DNA of 64,000 nucleotides from Triatoma infestans (GCA_011037195.1 JAAEAF010002317.1:1-64000); one strand, 5' to 3'; positions 23,236 through 34,764 are shown, counted from the first letter of the stretch. Notes: a model not told the origin generated them from the letters alone. A program made the numbers and translations.

Positions 23236-26200
23236 TGCACTGGAAGTCATAGCAAAGATATTTTGGTAATTGCCTTGGAATGGTTATTTGTTTTGATGAG
23301 ATGTTTGTATGGCAATGGCCACAGAGTTCTTAAAGAAAAAGAATTATTTGTTGCGTACGTTTCGGGTACCATTGGTGCCCTTCTTCAGGAGCTCTGTAAA
23401 ACTTATTGGAGAAAATACATTCATTTGTTTTTTTTTTCATTTTGTGTTGGGAACATAATGAATGTTCTCTTTGAGTATCATTATCCTGAATGTTGGTATA
23501 GCCGAAGAATATGAATCTGTGGATTCGAACTCTAGATTTACCAGTCGTTCTAACTCATACGAAATTGTTCGAACAATTATGAATACTTCCATCCCAACTA
23601 GCCAACAATGTCCTCAACATTCCCATCTTAACACAAGTAATCACTATCACAAACTCTATAAAACTTTCCTGTTCATTTCAATTCTTCCTGACATTACCTA
23701 GTTACCTAGTTTTGTTGATTCTATAATTCATTGATTTCCGTTTATTCGACAAAATGTGTTTAGTTATTTCAGTTGCTGTAAGAGTCAAGAAATTTTACTC
23801 GAGTTGTATAATATTTCTATCAGTGACACTTAATTTCAGGAATTTCATTACTTTTCTATGTTTTACTATTATTTAAAATAGTACAAAGTAGAATAATTAT
23901 TTTTCTTTTTAGATGATTAAGCTCAAATTTGCTGCTTGGTTAAAGTGTAGATCAATAGTACTACTTCCATAATGTAATATTTTTTGCATCTTGGAATGAT
24001 GGCACTTTATTCACAATAGATCACAATATGTGTATCCCTTAAAACATGCAAATAGATAACATGTTCACTATATGGTTTGGTCCGCACAACCTTAGAAATA
24101 TCAAAATATTACTATTTCCGTGGAAATATGGTAGTTTGTAAATACGCTGACGAGTAGGGTATTGATCTACATTTTTACCATTCCTTCTCTTTATTACTAT
24201 TACTTTTTACAGAATGCCAAAGATTTATATAAATATAAATAAATGAAGGAAAGAAGTAAAAAAAAAAAAATAAAAAATAATAAGTTACCAAAGCCTTAGT
24301 GTTTTCTAACAATACTGATGACCCAACAAATGTTTTCCTAATGAAAAACCTGGTATTACAACTGACCGTGCATAGACAATATACGAAAATAAGAACCAAC
24401 AGACCAAGCCTTCATTGTTTTATTGTAATTATAATATATAAATACAAACCTAGAGAAATAATTTAGTCACTCAACTTATAATATCTTTTCCAAAAGTTGA
24501 TACGAATGTTATAAAAAATAAATAACTCCTAAGTGAAGGTAATACGCACAAAGGTTATAAAGCGGTTTGTTCTGCTGATTCTACCGAAAATGATTGATAT
24601 GACAAATTTGGGCACAATAATATCAAAACGTAAAGTATAAAAAGAAATAGTCATCTTTAAATACTACATAATTGTTTATATTAATAAAAACATTTATTTT
24701 TAATTAGGTTATTCATGTTTATGGCTGTGATAAAAAAAAAAATGTGAAATTTATTGGGATAAGTATTTTTATCCTATAAAAAAAAGTTTTTAAAGAAATA
24801 TTAATTGTTTTTATTATTTTAATTATTTATTTAATACTATACTTTTAATGAAAATGACTGTACTTTAGCAATGAGTTTTTTATAGATAAGTTTTTTATAA
24901 ATAAAAAAAAATTTAAAAAATCAGTATATCCCAATTCTGTAAAAAATTCAATATACCCATTTCCCAGATCTTCTCATTTTAGAGAATATTAATTAGTAAC
25001 GTTGACTAATGTTATTAAGAGTGTAAAAAAGTATTCTGCTTTGATATGATTTCGATTTTAAATTAATAATCGATATATCGTGAAATCTGAAATCCATGTT
25101 TTCTTTGAGAAAATGGAAACAATACAAAAAGCTGCTGATTTTATAATGGTACAATAAATTATTTCAATTCTCTTTATAGCAGTGCCAAAAAAATTGCAGC
25201 CAAACAGTACTCACGAATCAAAAATACCATTTGTTTTCTGAAAAAATCCGACGTAATTCACAAGAAAAGGACATCCAGTTATGTACATACAACTGCTATT
25301 CCACAACAGCCTTCAAAAGCACGACCAAAAATCTCGCAAAGTTTCAAACAAAAGTGTCAGTAATATATCAAGTTCATATCCGGTGATTACTTTGACAAAA
25401 ACCGAAAAACCGTTTAGCAAAACCCTCTTTAGGTTAACGATCTATTTTCTTCAATCTCGGAACATATTTAATTTTTATTAATATTATATTTAGAATCGTA
25501 TAGTTGATTGAAATGGTAGTTTGGGGGAAAGGCTACCGCATTCCTCCACAGATAGAACCCTTCTAAAGTGGTTTTCGTGACAGATCTAAATGTATCTAGA
25601 TTGGCAACAAATTTTAAAGAAAATCTATAGAACCATTTCCGAGAAAATTGCAAACAATAATTTTCTCTTCGGCTATTCAGGCATTCTGCGTAACGCGGCG
25701 CAGTTTAAAATTTTAGGCTACACTGGCGACTGATGGGACACGTCGGGCGCGACCAGTTCATCCCCTCAATTGCAACCAACCGAACAATCCATCAGTAAAG
25801 TTGAATTTCCGTTCACAGATTTCATTTACAAGTTCCCTAGGAACAACTAAACGAAAATCAAGTTTTAACTTTCTGTTATTTTCCATTTTTGAGTTATACT
25901 GAGCACACAGCTACAGTGACTTCCTCTTACAGCAGTAAGAGAAAGTAAAAACGGCAAGTTATTCTATCTTCCTGATAGGAAGAGATATCTTGTGGCAATT
26001 TTTGTAAACAAGATAAACACTAGGATGCCGAGACATCTAGTGGCCATCTTTGTAACCATAAATAAATTTAAAACTAATAGCGAAATCTTTTACTCAATGA
26101 AAAAAAAATGCTTGCTTTACCGAACCGATGGTTGACTCTTCTTCAGGGTTATATTCATCGAAAAAAAGATGATGAGTAGATAAATACCAGTGATTATACT

Positions 26201-26419
26201 AACCAAAGCAATTTACTATTGATTTTTGGACAACTATAGTTATTTGTACTATATCTTGTTATTTACACTAAATAATTAATGAAATACTCATTTAAATCTC
26301 ATATTAATAATTAAATTTTCATAAATATTGCTAAGGCTCTATTTCAATAGCATGTAATAGTATTTTTAGCCAGTGTCATTAATATATTATCAATGTCATT
26401 GATACATCTTTTTTTATAG
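23236..26419. other. Intergenic AT-rich region
   Basis: No gene. A right end of the CTTACTG-family repeat is at about 25860-25955 (CTTCCTCTTACAGCAGTAAG). The rest consists of A/T tracts and short unstructured sequence; 24700-25100 is extremely AT-rich. Confidence 0.45.
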
Positions 26420-26674
26420 CTAACTTCTCTTATCAATTATTTTAAATTTCTCAAAATATGTACATTTATATACTTGTTTAAAGATGCATTTTGGACTAAT
26501 GATCTTATTTTTATATTTGTCCTGTTTTAAGCTACTGCCAACATATTGATCAGTTTGACCCATAAAACCTTGATCGCAATGCTTGCATACCACATTAAAC
26601 TGTTTTCCAGTTGGCTCTTCATATTTGGTGTTAGTACTAATTTCCCTAAATAGGAAACCGTCCTTGTTATCGCC
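26420..26674 (-). pseudogene. Cysteine-motif ORF fragment, possibly transposon-derived
   Basis: An 84-codon open stretch between stop codons, without an obvious start, contains NVVCKHCDQGFMGQT (C-x2-C), then KPKC- and KCTYF-type cysteines and basic residues. The C-x2-C followed by GQT faintly recalls the region before the GIY-YIG domain of Penelope-like elements, or a BED-type finger of hAT transposases. Neither match is strong. It lies 0.5 kb from a Penelope-type RT relic on the other strand. Confidence 0.25.
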
Positions 26675-27203
26675 CTAGGTTCCAGGTAGAGTCCAGTAGT
26701 GCTGACCTTGGATTTTGCTCTTTCCAGAGGGCTCTATAGCTGACTGCCCGACGATGGAAGTGATGCCTGTAACGACCGGTTGCACTGCACTATCCCCTTG
26801 AAAACAAAAATCTAAATTATTTCTAAAGGAAATTTTTGTATGAAACAAAACTAAAGCTAATCCTTGTCATAGTCTGTTCATAAACGCAATGGGTTGTATC
26901 TAATAGTGTCTGACTTCCATCATCAGTAGCAGAAACGTTAATATAATTTTATACTGGATGCTGTTTTTTATTGTGTTAGATGAAGGAAAATAAGTAATTT
27001 ATCCGCCAGCTTATTTCCTTATAAAATAAATACATATTACAAAATATGCACATTTTAAATATGTATATTTTTTTTTAATTTTTATTGTTTTTCAAAACAC
27101 CACAATATATACAAAAATAGAGGTGTAACAATAACAATATAAATAGTATGACATAAAAAAACTAATATGTCTTAAATCAAAATTAAGCAACATACAATTA
27201 AAT

Positions 27204-27440
27204 AATAATCTTCTAATGGTCAGCTATGATATGGTATCTTTAGACCCTAACACCCCTCTAACTTTCGCTTATGCAATAATTAAAAATAACTGGAACAAAA
27301 TAGAACCGTATACAACAATTAAAAGCAAAACTTTATTTATGGAAGGTTTAAAATTAATACTAGAGAACACTTATTTTACTTATAACAATAGAATTTAAAA
27401 CAAATTAGTGGACTCCCTATGGGAGGAATCTACTTGCATA
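27204..27440 (+). pseudogene. Penelope-like element reverse transcriptase relic
   Basis: The frame through LLMVSYDMVSL, NTPLTFAYAIIKNNW and FMEGLKLILENTYFTYNN matches the conserved RT core of Penelope-like elements (motif A of the S-[FY]-D-[MV]-V-S-L type, then E-N-T-Y-F-x-[FY]). Just after a stop at 27396 the shifted frame gives KQISGLPMG, the family's G-L-P-M-G motif B. The copy is therefore broken by a frameshift and cut off by the poly(A) target of LINE-1. It shows that the lineage has hosted Penelope-type elements, which matters for the hammerhead motifs elsewhere in the window. Confidence 0.75.
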
Positions 27441-27822
27441 GAGGGAATCTCTTTAAATCATATATATTACTTAAAAAAAAAAAAAAAAACTAACTTGAAA
27501 ATTTGCAGAAACATAGTTAATACAGCCCTGGTCACTGGTGTAAATTTTTAACAAAGTCGATCGGACAGTTTTTGATCTGTGAGTAAAAATTAATGCATTT
27601 TTTGTATTAAAGTGAACAGTAGAATTTAAAGTTCTTATCAATCAAGGTCAAATTTTGGCAGTGGGGATAAAGATAGTCTGTATTGAAGTAATTTCTCATT
27701 GCAATAGTTACTTGCACTTAGATCTCTGTAAACAATAAAGGGTAAATAGCAATTACTTATATTTACAGAGACTTTTGAAAGAATAAATTTAAATAGCAGA
27801 TATAAGTATTTTTGACATTTAT

Positions 27823-28647
27823 TTGCTCTTAAATACTAATAATTATAGTAAGAAAATGAATAAGGAAATTATAGAACAGTTTAAAAATTTTCGTTTGGAA
27901 CTAAAAAAAGATATTGAAGAAAGTAGAGCGGGAATTGTTGGAGATATAAAGGAGCATATTTCTCTTTTAGGCAACAGAATTAAAGAAGTAGAATCGAAAG
28001 TCAGAGATTTAGATAGAGAAATAAGGAAAAAAAATGTGGTAATTTATGGGATAGCTGGTAATTTATCGGATTATTGGAAAACTGAGAAATATGTATGTGA
28101 TCTGTTTAGAGAGCAGCTTGATTTAGACATCGCTGTAACAGATATAGATTTCATTCGGCGATTGGGGCAAAGAGGTGACAATAGAAAAGGGCTTCTTCTT
28201 GTAGGATTTACAACCTTTCGAATTAAACTCCTAGTAATGCAAAATGTTTTCAAATTAAAAGGTTCTGAGCTGTTTATATCGAATGATTTTCCGAAGGCAG
28301 TGAGAGAAAGGAGGAAAAATTTGTGGCCGCAGGTCGTAGAGGCCAGAAAGGAGGGTAAAATGGCTAGGCTTGTTTACGATAAACTAGTCATTAGGGAAGG
28401 AGTATACGCCAAAAACTTACAAAAGAAGCGCCTCTTATCAAATTCACCTCCTGAGGAGCCGCTACAAGAGGTGTTGGGAAAAGATGATATTAATCTGAAT
28501 AAGAAAAATAAAGTTGAGAAGAATGAAAATTCAAAATCAAATTCAGAACGTCCATCAGTCAGTACTCATTCTTTATCTGGAACTCGTATTGAGGGAGAAA
28601 AAGGATTATTGAAGGGAGAAACGTCATATGTAAGGCCGAAAGTATAG
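27823..28647 (+). CDS. LINE-1 ORF1 protein (coiled coil plus RRM-like)
   Basis: 274 codons. The predicted start could also be the Met at 27856 (MNKEIIEQF). Residues about 15-65 are heptad-rich and highly charged, consistent with a coiled coil. The following KKNVVIYGIAG, DIDFIRRLGQR and KGLLLVGFTTF blocks are typical of the RNA-binding (RRM-like) domain of LINE ORF1 proteins, and the Lys/Asn/Ser-rich tail is basic and disordered. No zinc knuckles. Expected to coat the element RNA and act as a nucleic-acid chaperone. The frame is intact and stops 21 bases before ORF2. Confidence 0.8.
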   Translation: MLLNTNNYSKKMNKEIIEQFKNFRLELKKDIEESRAGIVGDIKEHISLLGNRIKEVESKVRDLDREIRKKNVVIYGIAGNLSDYWKTEKYVCDLFREQLDLDIAVTDIDFIRRLGQRGDNRKGLLLVGFTTFRIKLLVMQNVFKLKGSELFISNDFPKAVRERRKNLWPQVVEARKEGKMARLVYDKLVIREGVYAKNLQKKRLLSNSPPEEPLQEVLGKDDINLNKKNKVEKNENSKSNSERPSVSTHSLSGTRIEGEKGLLKGETSYVRPKV

Positions 28648-28668
28648 CAGTCAGGTTCTCTTGATCGG

Positions 28669-31600
28669 ATGGAAGTGTTGGCTTACAATGTACACGGACT
28701 TAAAAAGGCTTTATCTGACGGAAATTTTATCCCCTATCTAAAGAAGTTTGATGTTTTCATGCTTTTCGAAACCTTTCTGGAAGAGAAGGAGTTGGGCGAT
28801 TTCAGCAGATTTCTTCCTGAGTTTTCTCTGAAATGGATAGCAGCAACTAGAATAGCTTCAACTGGCAGAGCGTCAGGAGGGTGTGTTTATGGTGTGAAAT
28901 CAAGTGATAATATTAATATGTATGTGAAATTTTCCAAATTATCAAATAGTGATGTCATTCAGGTTCAATTGTTGGATGATTACATGTATATTGTGCCCAT
29001 TTATTTGAATTTTGGTTCATGGGAGAGAGAATTTAAAAAATTAACTGAATTATTGTATGAAAATAGTAATGGTAGATTATGTTTAATGGGCGATTTCAAT
29101 AGTAGAATTGGTAAATTACAAAAAATTTCTAAAAAATGTGTTGGTCCACAGCTGGTTATAGAGAATTTTGGCAGAAGTTCGAAAGACGTAATAGTTAATT
29201 CGAATGGGCGCCAGTTTCTAGATTTATTAAATGATTTTGGCCTAGTTATTCTTAATGGTCGCGTAAAGGGAGATCCAGAGGGTGAATTTACCTTTGTTAG
29301 TGCCAACGGGGCCTCTGTAATAGACTACTGTTGTGTTAATCTGGACATTATTCCCTCCCTTCTTAATTTCTATGTTGATCACCAAATATTTTCTGATCAC
29401 TTGCGCATTGTTGCGAGTTTCGCAATAAGTAAAATAAACTCACCATCGCGTATCCTTCCATTACCAAAGTTAATATGGCGAGAATGTGATAAGGAAACAT
29501 ATAAGAATAAGTTGGCCAAGTGTATGCGCTCTATAGAGTTGTTAACAGATAACGTAGATAGTAAAACTGATTTGTTTACGAAATTTATAAAAATGGCTGC
29601 TAACTACAACCCCAACCCGAGACGTACAGTAGAATTTAAAAATAAATGGTTTGACAAAGATTGTTTTAGTTTGCGTAAAGTTTCTTTAGGATATCTTAAA
29701 AAATTTCAAAAGTCAAATCAATTAAGTGATAAATTATTATATTCACAACATAATATTAAATATAAAACTTTATGTTCTGAAAAGAAAAAACAATATTTTA
29801 GCAATATGATAAGTAAAATTAATGAAAGTAAAAATAGTAGAGATTTTTGGAAGTCTGTGAGATCAATTAATGGTTGGAATTATAATTCGTATGATAATGT
29901 ATCGGTTGATGATTGGAGATCCTACTTTCAAAATTTATATAACCCACCATCTCCTGCTGTAAAAATTCAGTACTGTAGGCCTTTGGTTTTGAATGATAAA
30001 TTAAATTCGCCATTCACTTTAGAAGAGCTGAATCAAGTAATATGTAAAGCAAAAGATGGTAAAGCGCCAGGTCTGGATGGCGTACCTTATGAATATTATA
30101 AAAATGCTACTCCAGATTTTATAATGGCTCTCCTTAATGTGTTTAATGAAATTTATCAGAATGGATGCATGCCTTCTAGCTTTAGAAATTCGGTTATTTT
30201 CCCTCTCTTCAAAAATGGAGATTGTAATGCTGTTACAAATTACAGGGGCATCTCATTTAATAATGTAATTGGAAAATTGTTTACTGGCTTAATTTTGGAA
30301 AGAATTACAACCTGGGCTAATGATGGAGTGTTGAAGGAATTTCAAGCCGGATTCAGACAAAATTATTCAGCGATTGACAATATCTTTACCTTGGTAAATA
30401 TTGTTAAACTAAAACTTTCAGTAAAGAAGCAGAAGGTGTATGCCTTCTTTGTTGATTTTTCCGCGGCATTTGACACAGTAGATCGCCATGCGCTTATCTT
30501 TAAACTCCATAGTCTGGGGCTTTCTTCCAAAGTTATTGGGTCAATAGAGTCGCTACTAACGAATACAGTGGGCTCGGTTTGGTGTAAAGAAGGCAGAAGT
30601 ACAGAGTTTGATATTAGCATGGGTGTTAAGCAGGGTTGTCTTCTCAGCCCCCTCCTTTTCTCTTTGTTTATTAACGACCTTGAAGATAGTTTAGATGGTG
30701 GAGGGGTGCTGATTGGTTCTGTAAGAATTAAATTACTAGCCTACGCAGACGACATTGTGCTTCTGGCTTCTGAGCCCCAATCACTGCAGAGAGTGGTTAA
30801 CTGCCTAGAAAGATATGTCACCCTTTGGAATTTGAAACTCAACATGGGCAAATCGAAAATAATTGTATTTAAGAATGGAGGTAAACTGGCCAAAAATGAG
30901 AAGTGGTATTTTCAGAATAAAAAAATAGATGTTGTAGGACAGTATAAGTATCTTGGTGTTACGATCACCTCTAAGGCAAGTTTTAATGTACACTTGAAAG
31001 AAAAAGTAACAAAAGCCAAGCTTGGGCTCGGCATGCTGTGGAAAATGTTTATGGAGAATAATAATGTTAACTTCGGTTCAAAACTGCGAGTGTTTAATAC
31101 TGTAAGTCGATCCATAGCGTGTTATGGGGCTCAGGTTTGGGGAGGTGTCTGCCATGAGGAAATTGAAAAGCTGTTCCGCTACTTTATAAAAAAACTGTTT
31201 AGACTGCCAGTGTTTGTGCCATCCGTATTTATATATAGGGAGGTTAATTACATGCGAGAGAGACTGTTACTAAAAATATATTCTGGTCTAATGACATTAA
31301 CAACTTGTTGACTAAGTACGGAATAGGTGTGATAACTGCAAATAATGTAAGCAGTTGGGACCGATGTTTTCGGCTACTGTGTGACAGTGTGCGAACTGAA
31401 TTTAAAAATCAATTTAATGAGAAGGTAAATGATTATGATCAGTACCCCATTTATAGGGAACTAAAATGTGACCTAGGTTCTAATCATTATTTGCAGTGTA
31501 ACGTCCCATTGGACCAAACGAGATGGATAATGAGGGTTAGGGCGGGCATGTTAAATTTAGGCCATCAGTCTGCATTTTTTGATGACAGTCTGTTATATTG

Positions 31601-31799
31601 CGAACTATGTGGGTGCTACTTTTCGGACAAAACTTATCATTATCTGGCAGTTTGTACCCGTTTTAGTGAATTGAGGCTGAAATGGTTTGGTAGTCAGCGT
31701 GTATCGGGGCATACTATGATGGAGTTATTAAATGGCAGACATTGGCCTTCTCTAGCAAATTTTTGCAAAGCCGCATATGCGTACTCACAAGTCTGCTAG
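28669..31799 (+). pseudogene. LINE-1 ORF2: endonuclease-reverse transcriptase with one frameshift
   Basis: Codons 1-880 (28669-31311) encode an APE-type endonuclease (MEVLAYNVHGL, MGDFNSRIG at about 138-146, SDH near 242) and a reverse transcriptase (APGLDGVPYEYY, VDFSAAFDTVDR, GVKQGCLLSPLLFSLF, LLAYADDIVLL with YADD at about 692-695). Near 31290 the frame shifts; the overlapping frame 31305-31799 continues the protein and carries a C-terminal C-x2-C-x9-H-x4-C motif (CELCGCYF...H...C) like that in LINE-3. With this one lesion the ORF would be about 1040 residues. The catalytic motifs are intact, so the copy is young but probably dead for ORF2. Confidence 0.85.
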
Positions 31800-31986
31800 T
31801 GGTAATTGATTATATATTTTGCTAATTATGTTTTTACTTATTTTAATTTGTTACTTGTAATTTGAAAAGTTTATTTTGTCAGGATTGAAGAATATTATAT
31901 TTTGTTAAATTTTACGTTACATTTTGTCCATTTAAGTTGAATTATCAGTTTACTTTCTTATATATTATTAATTTATTATACGACTC

Positions 31987-32011
31987 TACCAAACGGTCAG
32001 AGACCATGGTA
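31987..32011 (+). other. Conserved LINE 3'-UTR stem-loop
   Basis: TACCA-AAC-GGTC-AGA-GACC-A-TGGTA. Outer stem TACCA/TGGTA, 5' internal loop AAC, inner stem GGTC/GACC, 3' bulged A. Same plan as at 9533, 32659 and 34742 but with different base pairs. About 140 bases from the 3' end of LINE-1. Confidence 0.6.
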
Positions 32012-32168
32012 TTGTCTTTACGTAAAAAATTTTAATTCGGTAATTTTCTGGTTCTTTTGTTTTCTTTTTTTGCATCTTAATAAGTATTATTTATTTTATG
32101 ATTACCTTGTATTAATTGTTCTATCAGTGTAGTAATAAAGACGTTCAAACAAAAAAAAAAAAACTAAC

Positions 32169-32582
32169 ATTAAACTGGTACTTATCACAGTAGTATATAT
32201 GTTCCGTTCCAGGACAGAATTTTGCTCCCTCACCCTCTACCACCCAACCCCCCTGACCATCTTACACTATTCCCCTCAATATCCCTGTCCATCTTTCAGC
32301 TCCCCCCATCATGGTTGTTTCCTATACCCCCGACTCCTGTATACTTGTCTAGTTGGATGAGCTCTTCCACTCTTCCCTCTCCAGTGTGTTAAAAAATAAT
32401 GTTTTTTTACCTTATGTAAGTAAATTCGAACGGCAATTTTCTTTCTCAAAGACCATTGTGCTAACCACCCAATCTCTGGGGCTGACTTGGCATAATTAGT
32501 TTTAATCAGTTTCTTATACCTCACCTCCATGTCTCACCGTCTTTCCCTGCGTTTGTTGATCTTTAGCGAGCAGGTCTATGCA
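32169..32582. other. Spacer right of LINE-1, no gene seen
   Basis: C-rich stretches (for example CCCTCACCCTCTACC) and ordinary sequence; no recognisable feature. Confidence 0.4.
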
Positions 32583-32695
32583 TGTGAATGAATGAATAAG
32601 TTTATTAAAAAAAAATCATCTGCACATGTATACATTAGTAAACAAAACAACTTAAATAGGCATGGAATTACCGTCTGCCGGAGTTTGAACTGGGT
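32583..32695 (-). mobile_element. 3'-end fragment of a third LINE copy
   Basis: On the minus strand: CCGGCAGACGG then TAATTCCATGCC (the stem-loop at 32659-32679), a T-rich stretch, AATAAACTT and a (CATT)n tail at 32584-32595. Only the last ~110 bases of the element are present. Confidence 0.55.
32659..32679 (-). other. Conserved LINE 3'-UTR stem-loop
   Basis: GGCA-GAC-GG-TAATT-CC-A-TGCC on the minus strand. The outer stem is complete, the inner stem is reduced to two strong pairs, and the GAC loop and the bulged A are conserved. Confidence 0.5.
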
Positions 32696-33004
32696 CTATG
32701 CATGTTTTTTATTGCAACATTGTGCAATTCTTGATTAAAGCAGACTTAAAGAGAGAGGCTCTACTACTACCAGAGCTCATTGACCATTAACGTGTATGTC
32801 TATGCTTGTTTTTCATTGCAACAATTCTGTGTCTGTGAGACTTGAAGATATACTAACCTTTGACGAGCAAAATGGAGATCACAATAATACGAAATAAAGC
32901 TATGGCTTATTATGTATTATATTTCATTTTCCCACGCAACTGCTGACAAAATAAATAAAAAATGCAATTTCTGCATGATTAAGTTTTCCACTAAGTAGTT
33001 TCAC

Positions 33005-33046
<42 letters not shown>

Positions 33047-33075
33047 GAAATAATAATAATATAATACTAATAATA
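33005..33075. repeat. (TAA)n microsatellite, left flank of the R4/Dong element
   Basis: About 20 TAA units, slightly interrupted at the right. A second (TAA)n tract is at 34657-34690 on the far side of the R4/Dong-type element. Dong elements are known to insert specifically into TAA repeats. Confidence 0.9.
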
Positions 33076-34563
33076 AGCCCGGTCATCTCGCACAGTCTTT
33101 ACATGGATGACCTCAAGCTATATGCCAAAAGTAAAGAGCAGCTGCGAAGCCTTTTAGAAACGGTAGCAGATTTTAGTCAGGGGATCAGAATGGTACTGGG
33201 AGTGAATAAGTGTGCGGTATTGGGATGTACCAGAGGGAAAATATCAGAGCAAGAGAATATGCAGCTAGACGATGGTACGCTCATTAATAGCATTGGTGTG
33301 ACGGACGCTTATAAGTACCTTGGCATGAATCAGCTGCTGGAATTTAGGAAGACAGCAAGGGAGCAATTTATCCAGACTTTTAAGAGTAGGGTCAGGACCA
33401 TATTAAAAACGCTCTTGCATGGGCGAAATAAAGTAAAAGCGATAAATACGTGGGCTGTGTCAGCGTTATCGTATTCGTTTGGTGTATTGAAATGGTCTGA
33501 CACTGAACTGGAGCGGCTGGACAGATTTGTCAGAACTGAGATGACTGCTTTTAGGATGCATCACCCCAAATCCTCAAAGGTAAGGTTATACCTGTCAAGG
33601 AAGTTGGGAGGCAGGGGACTCGTCAACATTCGGGAAGCCTGTCGCAGGCATGAAAGTGCTCTTCGAAGTGAGTCGGCTGTATTTCGAGAACTACAGCGCA
33701 TAGATAGCGGGTACACAGCGCTCGATTTGGCTGCTCAAGAAGGACCTCGGTTGAATACTTTCGAACACTGGGTAGAAGAATGGAAAGCCAAGGAGCTCCA
33801 TGGCCGGTATTATGCGGCGTTGGAGGCAGACGGTATCTCTCGCGAGATATCAGTAAAGTGGCTCGTGCGAGGTGAACTCTTTCCGGAGACGGAAGGATCT
33901 GTACTCGCAATCCAAGACCAAGTGATTGCGACAAGATCATACCAGAGGCACATAATCGTGGAGCGAGAAATCTCTGACCGATGCAGGCTGTGCAACGCAG
34001 CAGTAGAGTCCATTCAGCATATCATCGCTGGGTGCTCGAATTTAGCTGGCACTGAGTACCTCTCAAGGCACAATAATGTAGCGCGCATACTCCATCAGGC
34101 GTTGGTAATCAGGCTCGGGATTGTGTCAGAGGGAGAGGAGCTTCCTTATTACAGGTATTACCCGAAGGCCATAGTGGAAAAGGACGGGGTTAAGGTGTAT
34201 TGGGATCAGTGCATGATCACCGATAGGTCGGTATGGCACAATAGACCGGACATCCTTATTTTAAATACCCGAAAAAGGGCAGCCGAGATAATAGATGTAG
34301 GGATTCCCTTGGACGACAATACCCGCAAAACTTTAGCCGAGAAGAAGCGGAAGTACCAGGATCTAGCGATTGAAATCAAAGAGATGTATCAGCTGGATGT
34401 AGTTAGGGTAATCCCGATTGTCATATCGGCTAATGGCTTAGTACCTGTTGAGACTGTCAAGAATCTGCATGAGCTCGAGCTGGAACCCTGGTTGTTAGAG
34501 AAGGCGCAGAAGTCTGTTTTATTGGACACAGCGAGGCTGGTGAGGAAGTTCCTCAATTTATAA
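33076..34563 (+). pseudogene. 5'-truncated R4/Dong-type LINE: end of RT, zinc finger and restriction-like endonuclease
   Basis: The frame starts abruptly after (TAA)n at SPVISHSLYMDD, the YMDD catalytic motif of the RT, and then runs open for 486 codons from the Met at 33103. After the RT thumb (TDAYKYLG, GGRGLVNIREACRRHE) comes a CCHC finger (CRLCNAAVE, then H and C). The restriction-like endonuclease domain follows: RPDILILN with PD at residues 382-383 and the second Asp fourteen residues later in EIIDVGIP, matching the PD-x(12-14)-D pattern of R2/R4-type elements. The protein ends at FLNL, followed by a short 3' UTR and an A-run. The copy lacks all upstream RT motifs and cannot move by itself, but its frame has no stops, so it is recent. 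Confidence 0.82.
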
Positions 34564-34690
34564 CAAATGAAATGTCTTCAGTGGGTTGGAATTGTTCCCC
34601 CCGCTGATGCTATTTGCAAACGGAAAAAAAAAATAATGGAAAAAAAAAAAAAAAAATAATAATAATAGTAATAATAATAATAATAATAAT
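34564..34690. repeat. R4/Dong 3' end, A-run and second (TAA)n tract
   Basis: A short 3' UTR with GTTCCCCCCGCTGATGC, A-runs at 34625-34655, then (TAA)n. The (TAA)n is at the same time the 3' tail of the minus-strand LINE-3. The R4/Dong copy therefore appears to have landed in that tail. Confidence 0.6.
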
Positions 34691-34741
34691 GCTTTATTAA
34701 AGTATTTACAAAAATATATATAAAAAAATACAAAGCATAAA

Positions 34742-34764
34742 GGCATGGCGTAACGCCGTCTGCC
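34742..34764 (-). other. Conserved LINE 3'-UTR stem-loop
   Basis: GGCA-GAC-GGCG-TTA-CGCC-A-TGCC on the minus strand. Outer stem GGCA/TGCC, inner stem GGCG/CGCC, GAC loop and single bulged A. It lies about 55 bases from the (TTA)n tail. Confidence 0.6.

Larger units (their letters stand above)
27495..32150 (+). mobile_element. LINE-1 (this window): nearly full-length two-ORF non-LTR retrotransposon
   Basis: Flanked by an identical target sequence, an A-run followed by CTAAC, ending at 27494 on the left and spanning about 32151-32168 on the right. This fits insertion into an A-rich site with a target-site duplication. Order: 5' UTR 27495-27822, ORF1, ORF2, 3' UTR with a conserved stem-loop (31987-32011) and AATAAAG near the 3' end. 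One frameshift in ORF2. It interrupts DNA next to the Penelope-type relic. Confidence 0.8.

Noticed and set aside
26100..26165. A further hammerhead-like motif (CTGAAGA on the minus strand).
   Set aside because: No GAAAC follows at the right distance and no stem II is visible.
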